From Lentinus brumalis (lineage: Eukaryota; Basidiomycota; Agaricomycetes; Polyporales; Polyporaceae): a stretch of DNA of 64,000 nucleotides. Below are positions 22,442 to 34,627 of this stretch, in pieces (positions within the stretch are counted from its first letter, which is position 1; each line of letters begins with the position of its first letter). A model generated the notes under the pieces. That model searched no databases, was not told the origin of the DNA, and saw only the letters and a program-made list of their open reading frames with translations. Made by a program: the position numbers and the translations under genes. Location of the stretch: NCBI GenBank assembly GCA_001792895.1, contig MARA01000010.1, positions 1,240,001 to 1,304,000 of the forward strand. The letters run 5' to 3'.

Positions 22442-25090
22442 CTATGAATACTGCATGTACCCGCCCATGAACTGGGACGCCGGCACGCACATGTGCGACA
22501 GCTCGATCGCACCTGCCGCGTACGCCTCGTTCATCCCACCTGTCCCCTCTCCGGGAACCTGGTTATCCGGTGGGTAGACGTAGCCTTCGTACAGTGTGGG
22601 GAAGTGCGCCATCTGTCCTTTCGAGTAGTCCTGGTGCGGATGGTGGACTTGCTCCTGCGCATAGTGGTAGTCGCTGGTCGTCGCTTCTCGTTGCTCTGGG
22701 CTGTACACTGGGTACTGTAGCTGCCCAATGTTGTCCTTGCTCGAATTGCCCTGCGTATACGAATCGTCGCCCGACAGCGCGTATGCGAGCTCGCTAGACG
22801 TGTTCGTCCTCACGTGCGCTTGTGGCCGCGCGTTCCCGCCCGTCATAGAGGTATGTTGTCCAGTGGTATCGTGGGTATGTGGGCTGTGAGTGCTCCCCGC
22901 GGATATGGTAGATGTCGACGACGGCGAGGGGTATCCTCCGTCCTCCAAAGACTGTTGTTGGCCGTCTGGAGACTGCGGCTGCACATGATGATAGCCATTG
23001 GGCGAGAGATGCGCATTCGAGGAGACATGATGCAGCTGATGCTGCTCATGCATCACTGGGGGCGCAGGCGTACCGCCGTTGCTGCCGACGTCGAGGTCAC
23101 TGAACATTTCGAGGAAATGACCATTGGACGCGCTGCAGAACAAGAATGAGAGTAGTCAGCGTCTATACCTCCATCGCAGCCCTACAAGGGAGCAAAAGGG
23201 AGCACGAGCAGGGCGCGTGGCTCGAGAGAACGCCTGCTTCGAAACACGCGAAAAATATAAGAACGAGGAGTGAACATCCACTCACCAGCTCTCCCGTCGA
23301 CTCGCGCAGATGTTCGCGTCATCTCCTTCGCCTGGTCCCTCCGACGTGTAGGCGCTTGTCCAACTGACCTCGCTCCCACCCAGACTCGCGACGCTCCCGA
23401 ACCTCGACAACGGCCCCGCGCTGCTCTCCTCCGTGTCCGCGTCCGACACGCCGCCTTCGCTATGGCGCCTAGGTAACGAGAGTAATGAAGGCGACGACGC
23501 GTTCGGCGGCGTCCCAGAAGCCGAGTTGTTCGAAGAGTTGGAGGAAGAACCAGGTACGAACGGGTTCCCGAAGGAGAAGTTGGGAGAAGGGAGCGGGCCG
23601 GGGACGGGCGGGGCGATGGGCCGCTGTGAGATCGCGTAGCGTCCGTCGTGCGCGCCCATGCCCATGCTGAACGCGTCGCCGTTGTCCATCCGGCCGTGCA
23701 TCTGCCCGTGCATGCCCATGTTCATCTGCGCCTGCGCCTGCACCAGGCTCAGCGCGCTGCCGTCAATCGAATGGCGCGGCGGGAACATGTCGTAGCCCTG
23801 TCCGGACGCATTCTGGTGGTATACCGGAGAATGCGGCGAAACGACGGGTATGGGGGACATGTCATACGGCCGCTGAGACGACAGCTGGTGACGCTGAGAG
23901 GGTACGACTGGCATCGAGTGCGCGTGCCCTGCCATTGATTGATTGGCCTGGTGAGGGAATGGCGCGCTCAAGCGGGGCGCGAGCTGTGGACGTCTTATGG
24001 GTTGCTGAGCATGCATCAACTCGTCGCCCTCGTCGAAGGGACCGTGTGCGCTCATGCCCTGACTGTTCGCACTAGCAGCAACATGGGCATACGGATGTGC
24101 CATCAGGCGGTGTCCGCCCATGTCAGTTGAGCGTCGACGCGCTGAAGGGTCAAACCCGCGCTTCTGCAGAAGGCCCGCAGGACCCATGCGTCCATGCCCA
24201 AGACCCGAGGAGAGGGCAGAGGCAGGGAGCGAGCCGCGGCGGAGGAACGCAGAGTCTGGAACGGTGAGATGCTGCTGAGAGTAGGAGTGGGTAGATGGCG
24301 GGTGGGTAGACAGACGGACGTGCGCGTTGACATGGCCTGACAAGTCTGGGCTGCCCAGTGAAGTCGCAGCAGATTGTGGTGGAGGGGCGGTGGCAGGCGC
24401 AGACGGTGTCGAGGGCGACGAGGAGGCCCAACTGGGGAGGGGAACAGGATGGGCGATGGATCCACGGCGACTATCAGGCGCAGAGTTTGGCAATTCGTCC
24501 GCGTTTGCGTTTGCGTTTGAGTGGGAGCCATCCGACGGAACGGGAATCGCAGTCTCCTCCGGGATTGAATCCTCCGAGGAGTGGGGCGGCAGTGGGGAAG
24601 GTGAGAGCGCCGGAGACAGCGCGTCCTCGTCCTTGGTCTCGTCCTCCTCATCTCCATCCATGCGCGGCGCGATCGCGCGCGGGTCGGACGACAACGCGGC
24701 GGCTGACGTGGACTCTGCAGAAGGCTTGCCCCCGGCGGCCTCTGCCTTCTTCGCTTGCTGCTTGGTTTTGGCACGGCGATTCTGGAACCAAACCTAGGAG
24801 TGAAAGGTGAGACAGCGAGCACGACGCGACGGCAAGTATGAAAGCCATGGCGCGTCATGGCGGAAGGGGACTGGAGACAGGCGCGAGGGAAGGGGTAAGT
24901 ACCTGTACGCCGCGGGGGTCATGTCGAGCTCTGCCGCAAGCTTCTTGCGGAGGGACGCGTTTGGCTTTGTGTCATACTTGTACACGCCCTCGAGAACCTT
25001 GAGCTGGGCACGGGTGGTGCGCTTTCTGTGCTTGACCTCGTTGGGAGTGTAGGGATAGAAAGTGCGGATGTCGACCTGGTTGGGGTCCAT
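22442..25090 (-). CDS. Homeobox transcription factor (about 795 aa), with an apparent one-base gap inside the homeodomain
   Basis: Three exons: 25090-24903, 24793-23286, 23132-22442. Exon 1 encodes a basic N-terminal arm and helices 1-2 (HRKRTTRAQLKVLEGVY, LRKKLAAELDMTP); exon 2 opens with helix 3 (VWFQNRRAKTKQQAKK). The remainder is a Ser/Pro/His-rich disordered tail typical of fungal regulators. As written, exon 1 ends in phase 2 and exon 2 starts in phase 0, so the frame fails. One extra C in the run at 24914-24918 would restore the expected P-R-G-V-Q before VWFQN. Total exon length is also one short of a multiple of three. Basidiomycete homeodomain proteins of this kind (for example Hom1/Hom2 of Schizophyllum) act in mushroom development; orthology is not established here. 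Confidence 0.85.
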
Positions 25091-27781
25091 GCCTGGGGGA
25101 TGAGCCCCGGACGCAAGTCTGGTTGTGATTCTGGAGGTGTAGGTCGTGCGGGTGGTCGAGGTGGAGTCTTGGGTCGTAGTTGGGGCGGGAATGGGAAAGG
25201 GATGGTGGTGAATAGAGTTCTGGGGATATGCTGGGAGACGACGTGGTAGAGAGCGGGCTGGGAGGGGCTCTGGATGGCTGAAAGATCGTGGGGTGGGATG
25301 TCGGGGAGGGGGCGGGAGTGGGAGAGCATTTGTACGGGGGCCAGGAGGAGATGCTGGCGACGGAGGAGAGAAGGACGACGGAGAAGAGAGCGAGTGGAGG
25401 GAAGAGAGATAGAGGGAGAAATGTTGGCGGGAGAGATTGACAAGTTGTCAGGTACGCCCAAAGCAGCGCTGGCGTCTGTTTGATGCAGCAGATGACCGGA
25501 TTCCTATCACTCGACTGCGATGCTCTCTGCACAGCCGCGAAGCGAATCTCTGCTCGCCTGGCTCGCGCGCGTCGCGGATGGCTGCGCGCAGGCAGGCGGG
25601 GGGCGGGGACGCGATGGGGGAGGCAGGAGGCGACGAGTGCGACTCGAACCGGAGGTGTCAAGCACAGATTCTCACCGACCGCAAATCGGCATTTTCTTAT
25701 CCTCTTCGCCCAGCCGTCGCCTCTCACGGCCGCGGCCGTGTTCGCTGAGCTTGCCAGCGTATGCCAGCGTATGGCTCGCCCCATGACCGCTGCCTGGGCA
25801 GCTTCGCGCACCGGGGTCCCAGACCAGCACCCGGCCCCTTCGTGGCCGTCTCCCGCCGTCGGTCGCGCGCCGTGCATGCTCGCCGCCGTGTATGGGCATA
25901 TGCCGGCCGTGCTCGTGGCGTGCCCGGCGGCCTCGTTGGGGAGACTTCTGGACGCGCTCCTCGGTCTCCATGCCCGGATGAAGACACAGCTCGGGCCACC
26001 GCGACGCCTCCCTCAAGCCCTCCTTCCCTGTCGCCCCAGCTGGCAATCATTGCCATCGCAATCCTCTCGCCGCATTCCCCGCCCCCGGTCCCGGAACCGT
26101 GCTCAGACGTCCAACCCTGACACCCGCGTTCATAGCGTGGGCAGGAGCGGCGACGAGCCCGCCCGGCGCGCGTATGTTACGACACGGCATAGGACGAGCA
26201 CTTGGCCCGCGCACAAGAGAGCCCGCTGCTGCACGGGCTCTCGACGGAACACAGCTCGGCACTCAGCCCGTCCCCTCCGACGTCAGCCCCGCTCCCCCTC
26301 CGATCCTCTCGATCACACGCGACCCTGTCCCAACTCTCGCGGCGCGCCGGTCCGCCCCTCATCCCGCCTCCCATTGGCTGCAAAAGCACCCGTAGCTTCA
26401 ACGCCGGCAAGCAAACCTTGCTCCGAATCAGTCAGGTCCCTGAGCCTAGCCTCTTCCCGTTAGTAACTCCTGTCGTTTTTGATAGAAAACTTCACCGCGT
26501 CTCGACTCCGTCACGCAAACGGAACCAACTGACGGCCTTTGTCCGGTGGGCCAAGTGAGGCCAAGTGGAACATGACGCAGAATGCACCCACTTAACCACA
26601 TCATGCTCGAGAACACGTGTTTACGTTTGTTTATTTATCATCGTGCACCATTTGTGATTGCTTGGGATAGGGAGCACCCCTCTGAAAACCAATCTCAACA
26701 GGAGTCCTGTCAGATCATACTCCGCACGCGCAGTCGCTCCGACTAGAAACTCATGCATATGAGAATCCACGCGGCGAGGACCCTAACTAACTACTGACAC
26801 TGCATCGAACATTGCGAGGAGCGCGTAACGTGGACAAGACAAGACACAAGAGACGAGGACGTATACGTATGTATCATAGCTAGACAGCGGATGGGCAAAG
26901 TATCGTGTCAAGGAAGTTCATGACTCGCAACGACGGCAACGGCAACGGGGACAGGAACGGTAGACATACAGACATAAATCGCAACTCCAGACAGACTCGA
27001 ATCTTTCCACACACAGAAACACAGAACCGTACGCGTGAAGAGGTGGTATGCAGGAAACTGTAAGATGGGATGGGGGGAATGACAGTAAACCAATCGTCTA
27101 GTGTACCAACATGAAACGCAAGATGGCAAGATGGGCGCGAGAGACAAGAAGGACATGGACATGGACATGGACGGGACAGCGGCGACAACTCGACGGAACA
27201 ACAGAACTGACTGGGAAGCTGCACTCGGCCGACTCGAGGACTGCCCAGCATTAGGGGAGACGGCGCGACGGGTACCGACAGCGAGGGTATAGTAATGGTC
27301 CGCAGCAGTTGGGAGGGTGGACGACGATGACGAGGAGCGACGAGGAAGGAGGATGGAGGAAGGGGAGATGCAGGGATAGCTGATCCATGATGCTTGCGAC
27401 AGGACTGTACGTGCGACTGAGATGAGAGGATGAGGATGAGAGAGGAGAACCGAGATACCCGAGAACGGAAGACGGCCATAGGACTCGACATCGAGAATAG
27501 AATAGGAATATGGATGGGTTGGTGCATGGGAGGCGCATTGGATAGAAGGGGAAGGGGCATTGGACTGTTATTACACGTCATTAACACTATCATAACCAAG
27601 ACCGGACTCGTCCGTGCAGACGCAGCCGCGAGAGTCGCAGATAAAGATCGAGGATGAGGAGCACAGGCATAAGCGGATAGGTTAAACAAATAGAAGGCGG
27701 CGGCATTTCGAATCAAGATAAAGAGTAAAGCATAGCTCACAGCACACACATCCGGAGACGTAGACCTCGATGACGAGCGCG
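25091..27781. other. Homeobox 5' region and WEE1 3' region; no supported gene
   Basis: The first about 1.5 kb is the GC-rich upstream region of the homeobox gene, where long open frames on both strands come from base composition (for example 25480-26463 plus). From about 26.6 to 27.8 kb is the downstream flank of WEE1; a minus-strand open frame of about 300 codons there overlaps the WEE1 stop and has a low-complexity Ser/Pro/Leu composition. I annotate nothing coding. Confidence 0.5.
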
Positions 27782-30700
27782 TCATGCACCGAGTTCCATG
27801 TCCCAGTCATCGTCGTCCCGACCATTTCCGCCGCGGGCGAGGATCTCATCCAAGAAACCGTCGGGGACAGCACCCAGCGGGGAGGCGCCGAAGACAGACC
27901 CGTACTGGAGCCGCATGCGCTCCATCGCCTGGCGAGCACGCACCACAACTGGATGGGTGTCCACGAGGGCCATGCCGATGCGTAGTGCGGGCGCAGCCCG
28001 CATCATGCTCCTCAGCAGCTCCCACAGCTCCGGGCTGGCTTCGAGCTCGACCTGGCTGAAGTCTTCACAACGGAGCCGATGCCATGCTTCGCCCCTGCAT
28101 ACATGAGAGTCAGTAACTATACCACATCAAAGGATACGGACACACGTACTGGTCTGGAACCACTATGTTCGACGCGGTCTCGAGCATAGTCAAACCCAGG
28201 CTGAACACGTCCGCAGCCTTGCCATAACGGCCCTGGAGGACCTCCGGAGCAAGGTACAGCTTATCGCCTTCGCGCTCGAAGCCTGCCGGCTTGGCGCCGG
28301 AGATCAACTGCGTCTCCCCGGGCGGCGTGGGCCGTGGCCAAACAGAGGCCATACCGAAGTCGCCGATCTTCAGCCGGCCTTCGCCAGTGAGAAAGATGTT
28401 AGCGGGCTTCAGGTCCAGGTGGATCACGTTGGCGTCGTGAATGAAGCGGAGGCCCGACGCGAGCTCCGCCATGATCTTCCACACCCGCGCCTCGTCGAGC
28501 CGGGGAAATGCGCGACCGTACTCCCATAGGAAGTGCGCGAAGTTGCCGAGCTCGCACAGCTCCGTTTGGATGTAGAGCGTCTCGTCCTCCTCCCAGCTGT
28601 CGATGTATCCGAGGATGTTGGGGTGTCGGCCGGCCTCACGTACCGCGGGATCCAGGGAGCGCGAGACCGCCTCTGAGAGGTGCTTGAGTATTTCGACCTC
28701 CTCCCGTAGCCGGAGTCTATACGACAAAGACGTCAGTCATTCAGTTCGGTCGGGGAACGTATGGACGAAAGGGGAGAGATCTCCGAGAAGACGACTTTGC
28801 GCCGACACCGTGGGACAACGACCCGACTTCAGCTGACCGCACTTGGTCACCACTCGACCGTCCAGTGACCTCACCAATCTCGTGCACAACCGGGTATAGA
28901 CAGATGCAAGATACAAGACAGTCACTCACCGGTGCTTGACGCCCTCGAACCGCTTCGACTTCTTCACTGCGAAGACGTCGTCCCCCCGGGCCGGGTCCTT
29001 GTAGCGAACCTTCATCGCACGCCCAAACTCCCCGCTCCCAAGCTCATCAATCTCGACGAACTCCTGTGCAAAACGGCCTGGCTTCTCTTCGTCCGAAGGC
29101 TCAGGAAGCCGTCCGTTGCGGACCGCAGACTGTGGCTGTTGCTGCCGTGCGGGATGGGCGTGAGTATGTGGTCGCTGGGCATGAAGAGCGGCGAACAGCC
29201 CCGAGGCGGGGGTGCGCAGTGCCGTAAGGTTCTGGCTAACGCGTCCCTCGCGTTGTGGAAGGGGAGCCAGGGGGTTTCGTGCCACCGCACTCACTGTTGG
29301 CGAGTTCGTGGCGGTTGAGGTCGTTGACGAAGATTCCGACGTTGATCGGCTCGACCCTTCAATGTTGTTCTTCAGTGGTGAAGCCGGGGTGGGCACTCGC
29401 GCGGGCGGCAGCATCCATTCTGGTCGACAGACAGCGCGTGTCAGAGCCCGACGCGTACCATGATCAATAGACACGTACCTTTAGGTGAGAGCCGTGTCGG
29501 CGTGGCGTTCACAGAAGACGCATCACTTGAGGTCGAGAACGCACCACTGCTACTCCGACGCATCAGCCAATGCGGCGCCTTCCCTCCCCTGCCATCGGAC
29601 GTTGGTCGAGCGAAGGGTGGCAAACCCGTTGCGGGTCGGCCCAGTCCCAAACCATCGTACTTCCCATCCTTCCTCACGGTCGGACTTTCCGCTTCATCGA
29701 GATCGATATCGGTCTCCCGCTCACTAAACCCGCCTTGTCGCTCCTTCTTCACTGTCTTGTTCTCCTTCGCCCTACCGAGCCCAGGGAAGGCCGCAGGCAA
29801 GCTCTTCCGAGGCTTACCCTTGCCCTTCCCACTGTCCTCGAAGTCCTTGAACCCGATCTTGTGGGCTACGGCACTCTGCCATGGGCGCGTGACGCCACCC
29901 ATAAGGTGAGCAGTCTTGACCTTCTTCACCGGCGTACCGGGAACGCGCTTCGGCTCTGCGTCGCCACGAGTCGCCACGGAGCCACCCGCGGCGAGGGTTC
30001 GAAGAATGAAGGCATCGACGCTGCGGTCCATGCCCATGTATGAGCTGGAGTGTGACGTGCTGAAGTGGTCATGGTCGTCGTCGAAACTGACGATGCCGAC
30101 GCTTGGCCAGCCAGAAGCTGCAGAAGGGGCGCAACCAGGCGTAACCAACTCCGTGTCGTCGTTCCAGGACGCCACCGTGCTCACGGACGTAGAAGCCCGT
30201 GGCATGGCAGCCATCAGGAGGTTCTTCCCACCGTCGATAGGCAGGTCGAGCTCCTCCTCGCTGTCGGAGAGGGCAACGCCAGAGTCGCGAGGGCGGAACT
30301 TCTTCGGCAGTGGATCGACGCTCTCGCGTTTCTGTTTCTTCTTGGGACTAGGGATGCCGCCTCGCTGCAGGCTCATGGCGAAGGACGAGGATGTAGGGCC
30401 ACTACCAAAGAAAAGATCCACCTCATCCTCCGAAGAATCCGACTCCATCCGTTTGCGAGCATTAACCGGACCAGGAGACGACATTGCGGGTGGAGGCGAG
30501 CGGCTGGCCCAAGTAGATGAACCGTCACTACCAGCGTAGCTGTGGCGATTGAGGAACTGAGGTCGTTGATTTGATGGTGGTTCGGGTCGGAGGAACATTG
30601 GTGGGGCAGGGGTATTCCTCGTTGACGAAGTCCTGCCTGACTTTCCGCCCTTCTTCGCGCTGGTGCTAATTGCGGGACCAAAGAACAATGTCGCAGAGCT

Positions 30701-32020
30701 GGAGCTTTCTAGGCGGTTCAAGGTGCGACTAGTGTGCGACTGCGTGCGCGTCCGAGTGGCGCCAGAAGCATTCAGGCGACGTTGAGGGGAGCCCGCCTCG
30801 GATGAGGTGGTTGAGGAGTTGGATGTTGTCCGCGTACGCATGGTGCGAGCAGAAGGGAAAGCGACTGTGCTTGCGTGCTGACTTTCATTTATGCGTGGAG
30901 TGGCCGTGGCCTTAAGTTCCGCGGCTATCAGTACCGATGTGGCTAGGACACCACAAAGGGCGTGACTCACCTGACCATGGGACGCAAGCGGCGTACTCTG
31001 CACGGACTCCAGCAACTCGGAAGACAGAGGGCGCGAGCGCGCTCGACGCTTGGTAATGTGCCCACCGGGTGAGATAACCTCTGCAACTTCGTCGTCGTTC
31101 ACCAAGCCTGCTCGCGTGAAAATCTCAAGACCAGGAGACTTGCCCTTCGCAGCAGCCTTTGTCCTGGACCGGGCTTTTATGGAAGAGAACGGTGCGGTAG
31201 AGCCGCCCGCACTTCCCATAAAGAGTCGTGACGGCTTCTCTATTGTCCCATTCGCTTCCGGGTCAGAGTCATATCCGCTCTCGTCACCAGAGCGCTCAAG
31301 ATCGCGGATGCTAAGCATGGTCATCGTCTCTGCCTGTCTCCTGAGATGGAGGTCGGTCTCAGCCCTGGTATGGGAAGTGCGACCGTCGAAGCGGGGGGCA
31401 GTGAGTGGGGCGAGACGGTCGAAGCAGAGTGCTGCGGAATCCTGGGAGTTGGCAGCGGCTGAAGTGACGCTCAGTGGTGTCATCGTATGGGTACGAGAGG
31501 GCGTTGTACATATGGGCGTTGGTTTGCGCTTCGTCCCAGCGCTGACGGTCGAGAACAGGGTCGCGGCTACGTTGAGATGCTTGACCGACAAAGCAGAGCG
31601 ATCTGGCGAGAAGCCAAGGGAATCTATGGAGAAATCCTTCACGGGCGTTCGTAGAGCCGGTGATGATGGTGGGATGAAGTGTGAGGGGGACGAGGGAGAC
31701 GGACCCAGGAAGAGATCGTCCTCATCATCAATTGCCATGGAGGAATCGGGTGGCAGTTGGGGCGAGCGTTGCACGAAGAGACTATATGCGCGGAGAGGAG
31801 ACTGAAAGACGTCGTCTGGGTCTCCTGGGCCGGGCGTAGGGAGCGCCTGTCGCCTGAGGGGAGATGGAGAGAGCATAGGTGTGTCGTAGGTGAGCAGGGA
31901 TGATTTGGCGGTTGGAGGAGTGCGGTGGAATAAGGGAGACGATGCTCGACAGGGCGACATACTTGAGTCCCGTTTTGATTGTCTGAACGAGACGTAGTCG
32001 GAGTTCGGAGAGAGGAGCAT
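27782..32020 (-). CDS. WEE1: WEE1-family mitotic inhibitor kinase (about 1,283 or 1,303 aa)
   Basis: Wee1 phosphorylates the inhibitory tyrosine of Cdk1 and delays mitosis. Exons: 32020-29479 (possibly split by a 60-nt intron at 30970-30911), 29419-28930, 28716-28150, 28094-27782. A long disordered N-terminal half, rich in SP/TP sites suited to CDK control, precedes the kinase. Kinase motifs: glycine loop LGSGEFGRAMKV, lysine in FAVKKSK, catalytic HLDLKPANIF, GDFGMAS, then YLAPEVLQGRYGKAADVFSL and the Wee1-typical VPDQGEAWHRLR. The catalytic HLD replaces HRD, as is normal for Wee1. The start at 32020 begins MLLSPNSDYVSFRQS; an in-frame ATG at 32095 is an alternative. An ACGCGT box lies at 32232. 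Confidence 0.92.
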
Positions 32021-32997
32021 GACGGGAGGAGGACAAAAGAAGGTAGGATATGATACAAGATGTCTGGCGGTGCGTGGTCGTAGCGGCGAGCACAATTGTC
32101 GAGGGTCGCCGTGGCCAGAGCAGCGAGAGAGCGTCGTCGTCGAGGCGGACGACGGGGGGATAAGTAGAGGAACACGAGGGACCGAACACGTTGTGAGACG
32201 GGCGTGGCGGAGGATTTCACTCGCTGGCCAAACGCGTGCGAACCCATAGTCAACATTGTCATGTGACCGCGCCTATCAGCTCCGCCCCAATCTTCTCCAG
32301 CGCCTCGGCCCAGCTTGCCTCTTTTGGCATCGACCACTTTCCACCTCTATGCCACGAGGCCATCTGCCTCCGCTCCGTCCCTTCCAGTCCAGGTTCTACG
32401 TACATAGTACATACCCTCCCAGCCCGAGTCGACGTGGACACTGTGATTGATAGTCCACGTATACCTCGCTCATGCTCCAGAGCTGCTGCCACATAACCAA
32501 CGCATGTCGAGATGCTTCCGCGGCCCTCTCAATTTAAAGCGCATTGCCGATGCGCCCGCGTAACTGTCCCGCTCTCGCTTAGCCACTTCTGAATCGCGGC
32601 TGCGTTTCCAAGGTTTCCGCACTTTCCAACCTTCCCCGTAGCACAGATCCCGCACAACACAACATATCCGGACAACAAAAGTATCACGAAGTATTTAATA
32701 TTGCGCTCAGACAATCGATACACCAGGTTAAGTGGATCGACATGACAGAACATGATTGACTATGTAGCACTGACTCACCTGCCGTCTCGCGTCGAACCAC
32801 GGCTGACGCGGACGGGCCACGGCAGACGGCGTGTCCCGAGTCAGCTGCTTTCGCGTCGACCCTCCAGGTGTGAATTAGGCCGTAGTGCGCACGGCTTGGC
32901 GCTCCACATCGTGCCATAGGTTCCTCCTCGTTGCCGCCTTTCACATACACACTTGGCCAAGTTTTGAGGATACAAGCATACTGTATACCGCCGCAAG
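32021..32997. other. Divergent promoter region between WEE1 and the Cys-rich gene
   Basis: One ACGCGT (MCB-like) site at 32232-32237 lies about 210 bp upstream of WEE1. A minus-strand frame of 77 codons (32259-32492) has plausible composition near its end but no intron logic or motif, and I do not call it. Otherwise nothing recognised. Confidence 0.4.
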
Positions 32998-33523
32998 ATG
33001 GCAGCAAGTAGTGAAGGAACACCCGGTGTGAGTCTCGCCGGTAATCTGTACATTGCCGCAGCGGTTGCGTACTTACATGCACACCTGATGCCCGTTTGAT
33101 TGGTTCTCGTAGGCCGGTCGAGGGGCCTTTGCTCGAAAGGCATAAGTACGACCGTCGGACTCGAGCTGTGGCGCCTACGACTCCTTACTCGGTCGAGAGC
33201 TTACAGTACGATGCTGCGAAGCCCGGCGCCGGAGATCTAGAGCATGATTCTGTCGGTGTCAAATGTATGCGCCCTGCGCGGTCCGCAAGTACTGATGGCC
33301 TCGGAATGGTTAAACAGATGTCCGCGTTGACGGCAATTCCTGTCCGGCATGCGGAGGAGTCAGGACGACATTGCGCAGTCCACAGTCCACAGGTGTCTGC
33401 GCAACCTGCCATAAGTGTGAGAGGTGCCACCGCGAACTGGGCACTGCTGCCGAAGTGCCGAAGGAGCGACGCAAGCCACTGCCGAGAACAGACACTCTTC
33501 CAAGTGCTCGAGATGAGAGATAG
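32998..33523 (+). CDS. Unrecognised small Cys/His-rich protein (about 125 aa, three exons)
   Basis: The model joins 32998-33027, 33123-33264 and 33318-33523 (378 nt, phases consistent). The last exon contains SCPACGG and, further on, VCATCHKCERCHREL: two CxxC-type knuckles plus extra Cys and His that would suit binding of one or two zinc ions. The middle region is hydrophilic (RHKYDRRTRAVAPTTPYS) and the C-terminus is basic. No family is recognised. Evidence for coding is the clustered metal-ligand pattern and the standard introns; the first exon is less certain than the last two. It converges with GOT1, with only 27 bp between stop codons. Confidence 0.5.
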
Positions 33524-33550
33524 AGTATATTTGACTCAGACCAGCTGTCA

Positions 33551-34627
33551 TCATACAATGGACGTTCGTGAGCCGGCAACGCGATCCGCCACCTGCCGAG
33601 CAAGACCGAGGTTAGCACGATCAGGGATTAACCGGGGAAGTGCGCAGGCGCGCTGCGCAAGAACAAGATACTCACATCCCGGATATATGGTAGTGTCAAT
33701 AGGTGGCCAATCACGGGTAGTTGGCGCAGGAAGGTGAGGATCACGGGGAAGAAGTCCCTGGAAGATATGTCGAACGTCAGCGGTGAGCTCGGTACAGAAA
33801 GAGGGTACGTGGTCTTTCGTTGGCAGATGGAAACCAGGAAGAGTGGACGCGCGATCGGAGGGAGGCGAAGAAGGGTCGGTCGGTTGGGATAAGGGAGACG
33901 ATACGAGGAATCGCCGCCAAGTCGTGAGCGAAGAGTAGCGTAGACGACGTGGAGCCGGGATGAGCCTGACCGGTGCAATGTCGCAGTCATAGCAGGACGA
34001 GACGCGGCACCCGGGGGTGATAGAGGGAGGACTGAACGAGATGACGCACCCGAAGAGGTTCAAGAACCCAAACGTCTCGACGATGACGCCGATGAATGGC
34101 CACTTGAAGAACACGAGGAGGATGCCCCCAATGAAGCATACCGTTCCCCGCAGCTTCTGTTTCCGCGCGAAGAAATAGAACGTCTTGTGGGGCCCAATGA
34201 TGAGCGTGAGTCCTGAGATGAACAGGATCTGCGCGTGCGTCATCCGTGTCGCGTTTCGTACGCGCGGGAGTAGAGTTCACATGAGGCGTTCAGATTTCGC
34301 GTTCATGGTCAGCGGCAGGCAGTGGTCGGCACAGAAGTATCGCAGAACACATGGAGGTGTGAGAGGAACACGTCAAGCAGGACAGAGGTGAGCCCGCGTG
34401 AGTATGTGCGCGCGTATTCTGAGATACAGGGATCCAAACGTACGTTGCCCAGTGCGAGTAGTGCACCGTCGAAGAAGAGGATCACGCCAAGGAGCATGAA
34501 CAGAGCCCCGAACGACGTCAGCGCGACCCCAATCTCTACAGGAGGAGTGATATGCGGAGCGTGAGCTTGCGTTCTGTGACACCAAGGGCTGGAACGCGAA
34601 CGCACTTTGACCGTCCGTAAGCCACAT
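33551..34627 (-). CDS. GOT1: GOT1 vesicle-transport membrane protein (138 aa)
   Basis: Five exons: 34627-34606, 34535-34444, 34228-34050, 33757-33676, 33592-33551 (417 nt). Got1 is a small four-helix membrane protein of early Golgi/ER vesicles needed for efficient ER-Golgi traffic. The start MWLTDGQKIGV is the family signature and is split by intron 1 after 22 nt. Membrane segments are visible at FGALFMLLGVILFF, ILFISGLTLIIG, GTVCFIGGILLVFFKWPF and in the C-terminal third. The conserved RDFFPV-type stretch appears as LFGDFFPVILTFLRQLPV. Length equals the usual family length (about 138). Confidence 0.92.

Noticed and set aside
25610..25680. tRNA-like B-box word (complement of GACTCGAACC)
   Set aside because: The flanking bases do not pair as a T-stem and no A-box or acceptor stem could be found at the right distance.
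25480..26463. Plus-strand open frame of 327 codons upstream of the homeobox gene
   Set aside because: Composition is Arg/Pro/Ser-rich with no motif, several frames are open at once in GC-rich DNA, and no splice or start context supports it.
26880..27785. Minus-strand open frame of about 300 codons downstream of WEE1
   Set aside because: It overlaps the WEE1 stop, is low in complexity and lies where a 3' untranslated region is expected.
32259..32492. Minus-strand frame of 77 codons in the WEE1 upstream region
   Set aside because: It has an attractive C-terminal composition but no motif, no partner exon and no conservation evidence available.
33096..33737. Single 213-codon plus-strand frame
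   Set aside because: Its middle part reads through a normal intron of the Cys-rich gene; the spliced model gives the CxxC pattern, the unspliced frame does not.
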